Of a stretch of 5,140 bases of DNA, positions 1-5,140 are shown one piece after another. Below the pieces are notes generated by a model. It worked only from the letters and a program-made list of their open reading frames with translations, searched no databases and had not been told where the DNA came from. This stretch comes from Ulvibacterium sp039819225. GTDB lineage: Bacteria; Bacteroidota; Bacteroidia; Flavobacteriales; Flavobacteriaceae. How positions within the stretch are numbered: position 1 is the first letter of the stretch; each line of letters starts with the position of its first letter. A program made the position numbers and the translations under genes. The stretch covers positions 1-5,140 of the forward strand of contig JBCBSN010000290.1 in the NCBI GenBank assembly GCA_039819225.1, written 5' to 3'.

Positions 1-57
1 ACCGTATTTTTTAGAAAGATAATCATTGACAAAAACAATCCCAAAGCTTTGGACTAG
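1..57 (+). CDS. Possible C-terminal end of an upstream gene (partial)
   Basis: Frame 1 is open from the left edge to a TAG at 55-57 and reads TVFFRKIIIDKNNPKALD, a plausible hydrophilic protein C-terminus. The other two plus-strand frames hit stops within 30 bases. The reading is only 18 codons long and I recognise no family in it, so the call rests on an open frame at the edge and protein-like composition. The minus strand is also open here (ending GIVFVNDYLSKKYG at the edge) but has no ATG, GTG or TTG start after its last stop, so the plus-strand reading is preferred. The stop lies 48 bases before the DUF3820 start and in the same frame. It could equally be noncoding DNA. Confidence 0.35.
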   Translation, partial: TVFFRKIIIDKNNPKALD

Positions 58-81
58 GTCACCAAGTTTTCCTTAACTTTC
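48..81 (+). promoter_or_regulatory. Candidate Bacteroidota-type promoter before the DUF3820 gene
   Basis: TTTG at 48-51 and TAACTTTC at 74-81 resemble the Bacteroidota primary sigma-factor elements TTTG (-33) and TAnnTTTG (-7). The -7 box matches at 7 of 8 positions and the spacer is 22 bases, near the upper end of what is usual. Transcription would start at about 87-90, some 16-19 bases before the ATG at 106. This is a pattern match only; the last base of the -7 box is C instead of G. Confidence 0.33.
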
Positions 82-105
82 CTGAATATAGCACAAACCC
101 TACCC

Positions 106-348
106 ATGAATTCCGCTCTGAATAAAGAAAAGCTTATTGAATTGGCCCATTATAAAATGCCATTTGGGAAACACAAGGGCACTTACCTTGTAGATTTACC
201 GGAGCCCTATTTGGTTTGGTTTAAAAGACAGGGTTTCCCAAAGGGAAAGTTGGGCACTATGTTGGAAGCCATGTTGGAAATCAAGACCAACGACCTAACA
301 CCCTTAATTCGTAAGATTCAAAAAGATTTTCCCGGCGATTCCCCTTAA
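106..348 (+). CDS. DUF3820 family small protein
   Basis: An 80-residue soluble protein with no signal peptide or membrane segment. It carries the whole conserved core of the DUF3820 family: MPFGKHKG (residues 18-25), LPEPYLVWF (31-39), GFPKGKLG (43-50) and EIKTNDL (58-64). Its length is normal for the family. The Pfam name of this family refers to a putative quorum-sensing-regulated virulence factor, but that name reflects one Pseudomonas protein and no biochemical activity is established, so I assign none. The ATG at 106 is chosen because the next methionine (residue 18) lies inside the conserved motif and the nearest in-frame upstream stop is TAG at 55-57. There is no Shine-Dalgarno sequence, as is usual in flavobacteria. 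The gene lies 48 bases upstream of pyrG on the same strand and may share its transcript. The family call is firm; the function is unknown. Confidence 0.9.
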   Translation: MNSALNKEKLIELAHYKMPFGKHKGTYLVDLPEPYLVWFKRQGFPKGKLGTMLEAMLEIKTNDLTPLIRKIQKDFPGDSP

Positions 349-365
349 TTTCCCTTGGCAATTTG

Positions 366-373
366 TAACTTTA
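366..373 (+). promoter_or_regulatory. Candidate -7 promoter element before pyrG
   Basis: TAACTTTA matches TAnnTTTG at 7 of 8 positions and is followed by CA, as flavobacterial -7 boxes often are. Transcription would start at about 379-381, leaving a leader of roughly 17 bases before the pyrG ATG at 397. No convincing TTTG -33 element is found 17-23 bases upstream, so pyrG may instead be read from the DUF3820 promoter. If the element is used, a start codon at TTG 355 would be excluded. Confidence 0.33.
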
Positions 374-396
374 CATCCCGTAATAACGATTGGATC

Positions 397-2022
397 ATGG
401 CGGATACCAAATACATTTTTGTTACGGGAGGGGTTACTTCATCACTTGGAAAGGGAATCATAGCGGCCTCCTTGGCCAAATTGCTCCAGGCCCGTGGCTA
501 CAAGACTACCATACAGAAATTAGATCCATACATCAACGTTGATCCAGGGACCTTAAACCCCTATGAACATGGGGAATGTTATGTTACAGATGATGGTGCG
601 GAGACCGATTTGGATCTGGGACATTATGAGCGATTCTTAAACGTACGCACCTCGCAGGCCAATAATGTCACTACCGGAAGGATTTATCAAAGCGTTATTG
701 AGAAAGAACGCCGTGGCGAGTTCTTGGGCAAAACGGTCCAAGTAGTGCCCCATATAACCAATGAGATCAAGGAAAGGATTCAAATTTTGGGCAATAGCGG
801 TGAGTATGATATCGTGATAACCGAAATTGGAGGAACTGTGGGCGATATAGAATCCCTACCTTATATCGAGGCTGTTCGGCAATTGTTATGGGAATTGGGG
901 GATACCAATGGTATTGTGGTACACCTAACCTTGGTTCCCTATCTTTCCGCAGCCGGGGAATTAAAGACCAAGCCCACTCAGCACTCCGTAAAAACCCTTA
1001 TGGAAAGTGGGATAAAAGCGGATATCCTGGTCTGTAGGACGGAGCATGAGATTTCCGATGAGATCAAGGATAAATTGGCCTTGTTCTGCAATGTGAAACG
1101 CGAGGCTGTAATCCAATCCATTGATGCCTCTACCATTTATGATGTTCCTATTTTGATGCACCAGGAAGGTCTGGATTCCGTTACATTGAACAAGTTGTCA
1201 CTACCGGACAATACCAACCCGGACCTAACGCAGTGGCGAGAGTTCCTGGATCGCCATAAAAACCCCAAAAATGAGGTCACCATTGGCCTTATCGGCAAAT
1301 ATGTAGAGCTCCAGGACTCCTATAAATCCATTTTGGAATCGTTTATCCACGCGGGGGCGGCCAATGAGGTACGGGTAAATGTACGGTCCGTACATTCCGA
1401 ATACTTGGATGAAAAGAAACTACAGGGACTCCATGGCATTCTTGTGGCACCAGGTTTTGGGGAGCGGGGCATAGAAGGAAAGATTACGGCCGTGCAGTAC
1501 GCCCGGGAAAATGGAATTCCCTTTCTGGGCATCTGTCTGGGAATGCAAATGGCCGTCATAGAATATGCCCGTAATGTATTGGGCCTTGAAAATGCCAATT
1601 CGACCGAAATGAACGAATATACTCCACATCCGGTCATTAATCTTATGGAAGAGCAGAAGAGCATTGTAAATAAAGGAGGCACCATGCGTTTAGGGGCCTG
1701 GGATTGTGAGCTGTTCGCCGAGAGTTTGGCATTACAAGTGTACGATGGGGCATACGAAATCTCCGAGCGGCATAGGCATCGCTATGAATTCAATAACGAA
1801 TATAGGGAACAACTGGAGACGGGCGGACTTTTTGCATCTGGAATAAATACGGAAACAGGACTTGTGGAAATTGTTGAGCTTCCGGAGCATCCCTGGTTTA
1901 TCGGGGTACAATATCATCCCGAATATAGGAGTACCGTGGCCAACCCCCATCCACTCTTTGTTAACTTTGTCAGGGCGGCTTTGACCCATAAAAAAAGACA
2001 AACCAATGCCAGTTTGGCATAA
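397..2022 (+). CDS. pyrG: CTP synthase (glutamine-hydrolysing)
   Basis: This cytosolic enzyme makes CTP from UTP using ATP and ammonia released from glutamine, the last step of pyrimidine nucleotide synthesis. The protein has 541 residues, normal for the family, and is complete. The N-terminal synthase domain (about 1-270) shows the nucleotide-binding loop GGVTSSLGKG (11-20), KLDPYINVDPGT (41-52), the DGAETDLDLGHYERF block (66-80, with metal-ligand candidate D73) and EIGGTVGDIES (143-153, with E143). The C-terminal class I glutamine amidotransferase domain (about 294-530) has the oxyanion region APGFGERG (351-358), nucleophile C380 in GICLGMQ, and H507 and E509 in QYHPEY, so the triad is intact. 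The start is the ATG at 397, because MADTKYIFVTGG matches the family N-terminus. An in-frame TTG at 355 would add 14 residues (MAICNFTSRNNDWI) foreign to the family. It lies between DUF3820 and yidC on the same strand. CTP synthases are controlled mainly by GTP activation and CTP inhibition; no leader attenuator is evident. Confidence 0.98.
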   Translation: MADTKYIFVTGGVTSSLGKGIIAASLAKLLQARGYKTTIQKLDPYINVDPGTLNPYEHGECYVTDDGAETDLDLGHYERFLNVRTSQANNVTTGRIYQSVIEKERRGEFLGKTVQVVPHITNEIKERIQILGNSGEYDIVITEIGGTVGDIESLPYIEAVRQLLWELGDTNGIVVHLTLVPYLSAAGELKTKPTQHSVKTLMESGIKADILVCRTEHEISDEIKDKLALFCNVKREAVIQSIDASTIYDVPILMHQEGLDSVTLNKLSLPDNTNPDLTQWREFLDRHKNPKNEVTIGLIGKYVELQDSYKSILESFIHAGAANEVRVNVRSVHSEYLDEKKLQGLHGILVAPGFGERGIEGKITAVQYARENGIPFLGICLGMQMAVIEYARNVLGLENANSTEMNEYTPHPVINLMEEQKSIVNKGGTMRLGAWDCELFAESLALQVYDGAYEISERHRHRYEFNNEYREQLETGGLFASGINTETGLVEIVELPEHPWFIGVQYHPEYRSTVANPHPLFVNFVRAALTHKKRQTNASLA

Positions 2023-2072
2023 ACTCCAAAAATGGACATATATTTGCTGGTTCCTAAAAACGTTTTGTAAAT

Positions 2073-2106
2073 AGACCCGTCAGGTTTTTAAAAACCTGAC
2101 GGGTCT
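2073..2106. repeat. 34-bp perfect palindrome between pyrG and yidC
   Basis: The left arm AGACCCGTCAGGTTTTT (2073-2089) is the exact reverse complement of the right arm 2090-2106, with no unpaired centre base. In RNA it would form a very stable hairpin with a short A/U apex. It begins 50 bases after the pyrG stop and ends 18 bases before the yidC ATG. Only three T residues (2106-2108) overlap or follow the right arm, so it is a poor textbook terminator on the plus strand. Palindromes with a CCTGACGGGT or CCTGACAGGT core around a T/A centre recur in many Bacteroidota intergenic regions, from general familiarity, so this may be a dispersed REP-like element. It could instead act as an attenuator, a processing site or an mRNA 3'-end stabiliser. 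The palindrome is certain; its role is inferred. Confidence 0.85.
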
Positions 2107-2124
2107 TTGAACCCACCACATTAG

Positions 2125-3990
2125 ATGGAAGAAAAGAAAATAGATATCAACTCTATAATTGGCTTCATCCTCATTTTTGGTATCCTCATCTTTATGTTTT
2201 ACCAAAATAGGCCCACCCCGGAAGAATTGGAGGCGCAAAAGACAAAACAAGAACAGGTGGAGGCCGCTGAAGAAGAAAAGCAGGCGGTCTTGGAAAATGT
2301 GCCCCAATCTACCCAGGTAGATTTGCAGGACTCCGTTGCCGTTGCCGGTTACAAAACCGCATTGGGCGCCTTTGGGTATAATCCTCCCAAAGAAGGCACT
2401 ACCAAATTGGAAAATAGCTTGGTTTCCCTGGAAGTGAACAACAAAGGCGGAGAGATTGCAGAGGCCTACATGAAACAGTTTCGCACTTTTGATTCCGTTC
2501 CGGTGTACCTAGTAAAGGATGGCAATGCTTCATTTGGACTTACCTTCTCCACTTCGGACAATAGGGTCTTGAATACACGGGACCTTTACTTTGAACCTTC
2601 ACTATCCAAAAGTGGGGAAACCTCCGTGCTTTCCATGAAGGCCAAAATTTCGGAGAATGCGTTTTTGGAATATCGATATGACATGGAACCGGACGATTAT
2701 CTTATAGGTTTCACCATACGTTCCCAAGGTCTCAATGGGGTAATCAATGGCAACCAACCCATACAAATACAATGGCAACTAAAAGGGATACGCCACTCCA
2801 AGAGTATTAAGTATGAAAACCGCTATACAAGATTGACCTATAGTCATGAGGATGGAAAAATCAGTAAGCTATCCGAAACAAGTGATGATGAGGAATCCGA
2901 GGAGGATGTAAAATGGTTGTCCTATAGACAGCATTTCTTCAGTTCGATCCTTGCCACAAAAAAAGACTTTAAAAGTGCCGAACTGTCCTCCAAGAATTTA
3001 GTGGAGGAAGAAGATCCGGAGGCAGGGTTTACCAAGTTTTATACTTCTAAAGTTCCCTTGGAACTTTCCGGGGGGGAATTGTCCCAGGAAATGGATTGGT
3101 ACTATGGGCCTACGGATGTCGCCGTATTGGATAATTATGAGGAGTACAATCTGGCTGACTCCATACCTTTCGGTTGGGGAATATTCGGCTGGATCAACCG
3201 GTATGTCTTTACACCTTTTTATGCTTTTCTCAGCTCTTTTCTACCCTATGGTATCGCTATTGTAATTATGACAATTTTAGTGCGTTTGGCCATGTCGCCC
3301 GTAACCTATAAGTCCTATCTTTCCCAGGCCAAAATGAAGGTCTTAAAGCCGGAGATCACGGAGTTGGGGGAGAAGTACAAGGACAATGCCATGAAGAAGC
3401 AGCAGGAAACCATGAAATTGTATAATAAGGCCGGTGTTAGCCCTATGAGCGGTTGTGTTCCCGCACTTTTGCAGATGCCCATTTTCTATGCGCTTTTTAT
3501 GTTTTTCCCTACCTCTTTTGCGTTGCGGCAAAAATCGTTTTTATGGGCGGATGACCTTTCGGCCTATGATTCTATTTTTGAATGGTCTACCAATATTCCC
3601 TTGGTTTCCGAATTTTATGGGAACCACGTAAGCCTTTTTCCTATTTTGGCCTCCATAGCCATTTTCTTTTATATGATGATGACCACTGGGCAGAACATGC
3701 CGCAGCAGCCGGGGATGCCCAATATGAAGTTCATCATGTACCTCATGCCTTTTATGATGTTGATTTTCTTTAACCGTTATGCCAGTGGTCTGAGCCTGTA
3801 TTATTTTGTGTCCAATTTGATTACCATAGGCATCATGTTGGTTATTAAGCGCTTTATCCTGGATGAGGACAAGATTCATGCTCAGATACAGGAAAACAAA
3901 AAGAAACCGAAAAAGGAAAACAAGTTCCAACGCAAGATGCGGGAAATGATGGAACAGGCAGAACAACAAAAGAAGGTTGGCAAGCGGTAG
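2125..3990 (+). CDS. yidC: Membrane protein insertase YidC
   Basis: YidC inserts and folds inner-membrane proteins, alone or with the Sec translocon. The product has 621 residues and is complete, at the usual length for Bacteroidota YidC. Layout: an uncleaved N-terminal anchor (about 10-26); a charged linker rich in E, Q and K (about 33-55); the periplasmic P1 beta domain (about 90-345), with an acidic patch at 253-261 (SDDEESEED); then the five-helix Oxa1/YidC core with segments at about 372-390, 446-462, 503-520, 534-549 and 557-576. R387 in ILVRLAMSPVTY corresponds to the essential groove arginine of YidC. The following cytoplasmic loop (QAKMKVLKPEITEL, 401-414) and GVSPMSGCVPALLQMPIFYALF (starting 437) are family hallmarks. 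A basic tail (about 577-621, KKKPKKENK) could help hold ribosomes. The ATG at 2125 gives the typical flavobacterial N-terminus; no Shine-Dalgarno sequence precedes it. It lies 102 bp after pyrG, just behind the palindrome, with no clear promoter of its own. Confidence 0.98.
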   Translation: MEEKKIDINSIIGFILIFGILIFMFYQNRPTPEELEAQKTKQEQVEAAEEEKQAVLENVPQSTQVDLQDSVAVAGYKTALGAFGYNPPKEGTTKLENSLVSLEVNNKGGEIAEAYMKQFRTFDSVPVYLVKDGNASFGLTFSTSDNRVLNTRDLYFEPSLSKSGETSVLSMKAKISENAFLEYRYDMEPDDYLIGFTIRSQGLNGVINGNQPIQIQWQLKGIRHSKSIKYENRYTRLTYSHEDGKISKLSETSDDEESEEDVKWLSYRQHFFSSILATKKDFKSAELSSKNLVEEEDPEAGFTKFYTSKVPLELSGGELSQEMDWYYGPTDVAVLDNYEEYNLADSIPFGWGIFGWINRYVFTPFYAFLSSFLPYGIAIVIMTILVRLAMSPVTYKSYLSQAKMKVLKPEITELGEKYKDNAMKKQQETMKLYNKAGVSPMSGCVPALLQMPIFYALFMFFPTSFALRQKSFLWADDLSAYDSIFEWSTNIPLVSEFYGNHVSLFPILASIAIFFYMMMTTGQNMPQQPGMPNMKFIMYLMPFMMLIFFNRYASGLSLYYFVSNLITIGIMLVIKRFILDEDKIHAQIQENKKKPKKENKFQRKMREMMEQAEQQKKVGKR

Positions 3991-4103
3991 TGCCCTTCCT
4001 TACGCTTGTTAAAGAAGGATTTCGACAAGATTTGATTACCTCCCTTTTGCGTCTTGCATAGAAAATTAAGGTTTTTGCACCGGCCCAATGGAAAGAATTA
4101 AAA
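3991..4103. other. Noncoding sequence just after yidC
   Basis: This starts the 410-bp gap between convergent genes (3991-4400). I find no gene here. Reading frames on the minus strand continue into the yidC 3' end and encode low-complexity, Lys/Phe/Ser-rich sequence that is a shadow of yidC. A weak imperfect hairpin (CCTTC at 3994-3998 with GAAGG at 4014-4018, 15-base loop) directly follows the yidC stop but lacks a T-tract, so I do not call it a terminator. Confidence 0.5.
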
Positions 4104-4126
4104 AGCCTCGATGAAAAATCGAGGCT
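4100..4126 (-). terminator. Rho-independent terminator reading leftward
   Basis: A 9-bp perfect stem, AGCCTCGAT (4104-4112) with ATCGAGGCT (4118-4126), encloses a five-base loop. On the minus strand the stem runs straight into five T residues (complement of 4104-4100), the classic intrinsic terminator layout. On the plus strand the stem is followed by CCTTGG, so stopping yidC transcripts here would be less efficient. It lies about 180 bases beyond the nearer hairpin at 4305-4339, and could be a backup terminator for the fasciclin gene or the end of an unrecognised short minus-strand transcript. Confidence 0.75.
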
Positions 4127-4304
4127 CCTTGGTTTAGTCTGGTAAGATTTGGGACTATAAAGATGACTTTTTACCTGCATAAAAAAAAAATAGAGTTGTC
4201 AAGTGTTTGATTTTGTATGCTAAAGTATTTGAAAGTGATGTCTTGATTTTATAGGACTGTTTTGGCCCCTCTCGAAACCTACTTTTAGAGCGAAAAATAA
4301 AAGT
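4127..4304. other. AT-rich interval between two hairpins, no gene seen
   Basis: These 178 bases between the two terminator-like hairpins contain no convincing open frame on either strand. They include a run of ten A residues (4181-4190) and two copies of TTGATTTT(G/A)TA at 4207-4217 and 4243-4253, both compatible with low-complexity AT-rich spacer. I find no clear pair of Bacteroidota promoter boxes on either strand. Confidence 0.5.
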
Positions 4305-4339
4305 AAAAGGCCTTTGCGAAATTTTCGCAAAGGCCTTTT
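4305..4339. terminator. Bidirectional terminator between yidC and the fasciclin gene
   Basis: The sequence forms a near-perfect hairpin: AAAAGGCCTTTGCGAAA (4305-4321) pairs with 4323-4339 around a single central T, giving up to 17 bp with a GC-rich core (GGCC and GCG). Flanking A and T runs give a TTTT tail in both directions. On the minus strand the T-rich stretch is longer, because 4290-4304 is A-rich on the plus strand. It begins 62 bases beyond the fasciclin stop codon and is its most likely terminator; it can also stop transcripts coming from yidC. Confidence 0.85.
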
Positions 4340-4400
4340 GAACAACCAACCAAACCAATAATCAAAACCAAATTTATTTAGTTCTCACCGACCCATTATT

Positions 4401-5140
4401 TTAATGTAGGGCATCTATTACCTCCTGCGGAAGGAGTACCTTATCTATGACATGTACGATTCCGTTGCTGGCCATCTGATCAGGAAGGGCAACATGGGCA
4501 TCCACATGGGTCTTGTCCCTTAGAGCAATGTTACCCCCTTGTACAATGGCTATAACGTCCTCGCCCTGTTCCGTGTGAAACACGTCATGGTCCTTGATCG
4601 TTGCCGATTCCACTGCGGCACCTTCGACCACATGATATGCCAATATGGCGGCCAACAGGTTCTTTTCGGCTTGGGTGTCAAAATCATCAATACCATGAAG
4701 GCCCAAATCTTCCAGCAGGTCGGTAAAGGCCTTGTTCGTAGGGGCGAATACCGTAAACGGCCCTTCTCCGCTCAACACACCTACCAATCCTGCATCGGCT
4801 TGGATAAGGGCGTTCACCAATAATTCCAGATCGGGGACAGACTGCGCCAGCTCTACGATATTAGGGGTAGCTGGAAAGAGTATATCCAATACCTCTTGGG
4901 GCAACAGTACCTTGTTGATAATATGTACTACCCCATTGCTCGCTGCTACATCGGCACCGATTACCTTGGCGTCCGTATCCGTGGCATCTTGGATATAGAC
5001 GCTGCCATTCTTTCTTATGGTTACGTCTTCTCCCTGTTCGGTTGCTATAGTTTGTCCGTTCATTAATCCGTCGGAGAAGGCCGCGGTACCTTTGACCACA
5101 TGATAGGCGAGTACTTTAACCAAAAGGTCTTTTTCAGCAT
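4401..5140 (-). CDS. Fasciclin (FAS1) domain protein, N-terminus beyond window
   Basis: The minus-strand frame is open from the right edge to TAA at 4403-4401, giving 245 complete visible codons. It holds the C-terminal half of one FAS1 domain (visible residues 1-87, AEKDLLVKVLAYHVVKG to NKVLLPQEVLDIL) and a whole second one (about 93-244). The second shows the H1-type motif GPFTVFAPTNKAF (126-138), the central YH motif in LAYHVV (167-172) and the H2-type motif NGIVHVIDKVLLP (225-237). The copies repeat with a 156-157-residue period and share TEQGEDV and KVLLPQEV. FAS1 domains are extracellular adhesion or ligand-binding modules; bacterial members are usually secreted or lipoproteins, but the signal region lies outside the window. 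The protein ends just after the last domain, with no added type IX sorting domain or anchor. A TTG at 5123-5121 is not the start: the frame and the homology continue upstream of it. No specific ligand can be assigned. The gene is convergent with yidC. Confidence 0.93.
   Translation of the reverse strand, partial: AEKDLLVKVLAYHVVKGTAAFSDGLMNGQTIATEQGEDVTIRKNGSVYIQDATDTDAKVIGADVAASNGVVHIINKVLLPQEVLDILFPATPNIVELAQSVPDLELLVNALIQADAGLVGVLSGEGPFTVFAPTNKAFTDLLEDLGLHGIDDFDTQAEKNLLAAILAYHVVEGAAVESATIKDHDVFHTEQGEDVIAIVQGGNIALRDKTHVDAHVALPDQMASNGIVHVIDKVLLPQEVIDALH

Noticed and set aside
961..1161. Minus-strand open frame inside pyrG
   Set aside because: It lies wholly within the certain pyrG coding sequence, has no family resemblance, and is an antisense shadow. 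The same applies to minus-strand frames at 1320-1685, 1420-1629 and 1732-2001.
2032..2070. 12-codon open frame (MDIYLLVPKNVL) between pyrG and yidC
   Set aside because: It is very short with no ribosome site, no conservation evidence and no promoter; open frames of this size are expected by chance.
2080..2307. Minus-strand open frame over the palindrome and the yidC start
   Set aside because: It is antisense to the yidC N-terminus and is rich in Phe and Leu from the complement of Lys/Glu codons. No homology or promoter supports it.
3343..3969. Minus- and plus-strand open frames inside the yidC 3' half
   Set aside because: Their His/Leu/Phe-rich sequence is the expected antisense or frame-shifted image of yidC membrane segments and Lys-rich tail. 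yidC itself is unambiguous.
3994..4018. Weak hairpin directly after yidC as its terminator
   Set aside because: The stem is only five base pairs with a 15-base loop and no T-tract; the stronger hairpin at 4305-4339 is a better candidate.
4181..4190. Run of ten A residues as a possible phase-variation tract
   Set aside because: It lies in AT-rich noncoding DNA, is not inside a coding frame and is not placed between recognisable promoter elements.
3854..4358. Overlapping minus-strand open frames running from the convergent gap into the yidC end
   Set aside because: They cross terminator-like hairpins, show low-complexity Ser/Phe/Lys-rich composition with no recognisable motif, and overlap each other and yidC.
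4539..4998. Two plus-strand open frames within the fasciclin region
   Set aside because: They are antisense to a clear FAS1 reading frame and resemble no protein family.
1..5140. Mobile element, CRISPR array, tRNA/rRNA or defence cassette
   Set aside because: I read both strands for transposase-like frames, regularly spaced repeats, tRNA-like cloverleaf patterns and unknown multi-gene clusters, and found none. Apart from the hairpins, the content is housekeeping genes and one FAS1 gene.

Overview
The window looks like ordinary chromosomal DNA from a member of the Bacteroidota, most likely a marine flavobacterium (Flavobacteriaceae). The evidence is a CTP synthase and a YidC insertase with flavobacterial-type sequence (the YidC N-terminus MEEKKIDINSIIGF is typical), start codons with no Shine-Dalgarno sequence, -7-like TAnnTTT promoter motifs, and AT-rich gaps with strong hairpins. 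I cannot name the genus from sequence alone.

Left part (1-2124, plus strand). The first 57 bases may be the 3' end of an upstream plus-strand gene. A small DUF3820-family gene (106-348) follows, then pyrG (397-2022), the CTP synthase that makes CTP from UTP. The 102-bp gap after pyrG holds a 34-bp perfect palindrome (2073-2106) ending 18 bp before the next start codon.

Middle (2125-3990, plus strand). yidC encodes a full-length inner-membrane insertase of 621 residues, with an N-terminal anchor, a large periplasmic domain, a five-helix insertase core and a lysine-rich cytoplasmic tail. DUF3820, pyrG and yidC lie in one direction with short gaps and may be partly cotranscribed. Any link between them is housekeeping (nucleotide supply, membrane biogenesis), not a dedicated pathway.

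Right part (3991-5140). A 410-bp convergent gap contains two strong terminator-like hairpins and no convincing gene. A minus-strand gene for a protein with repeated fasciclin (FAS1) domains, probably exported, then runs off the right edge, so its N-terminus, signal sequence and promoter are not visible.

I see no CRISPR array, insertion sequence, phage gene, tRNA, rRNA, defence module or other sign of a new system. The observations most worth a second look are the pyrG-yidC palindrome, the paired hairpins in the convergent gap, and the conserved small DUF3820 gene next to pyrG.
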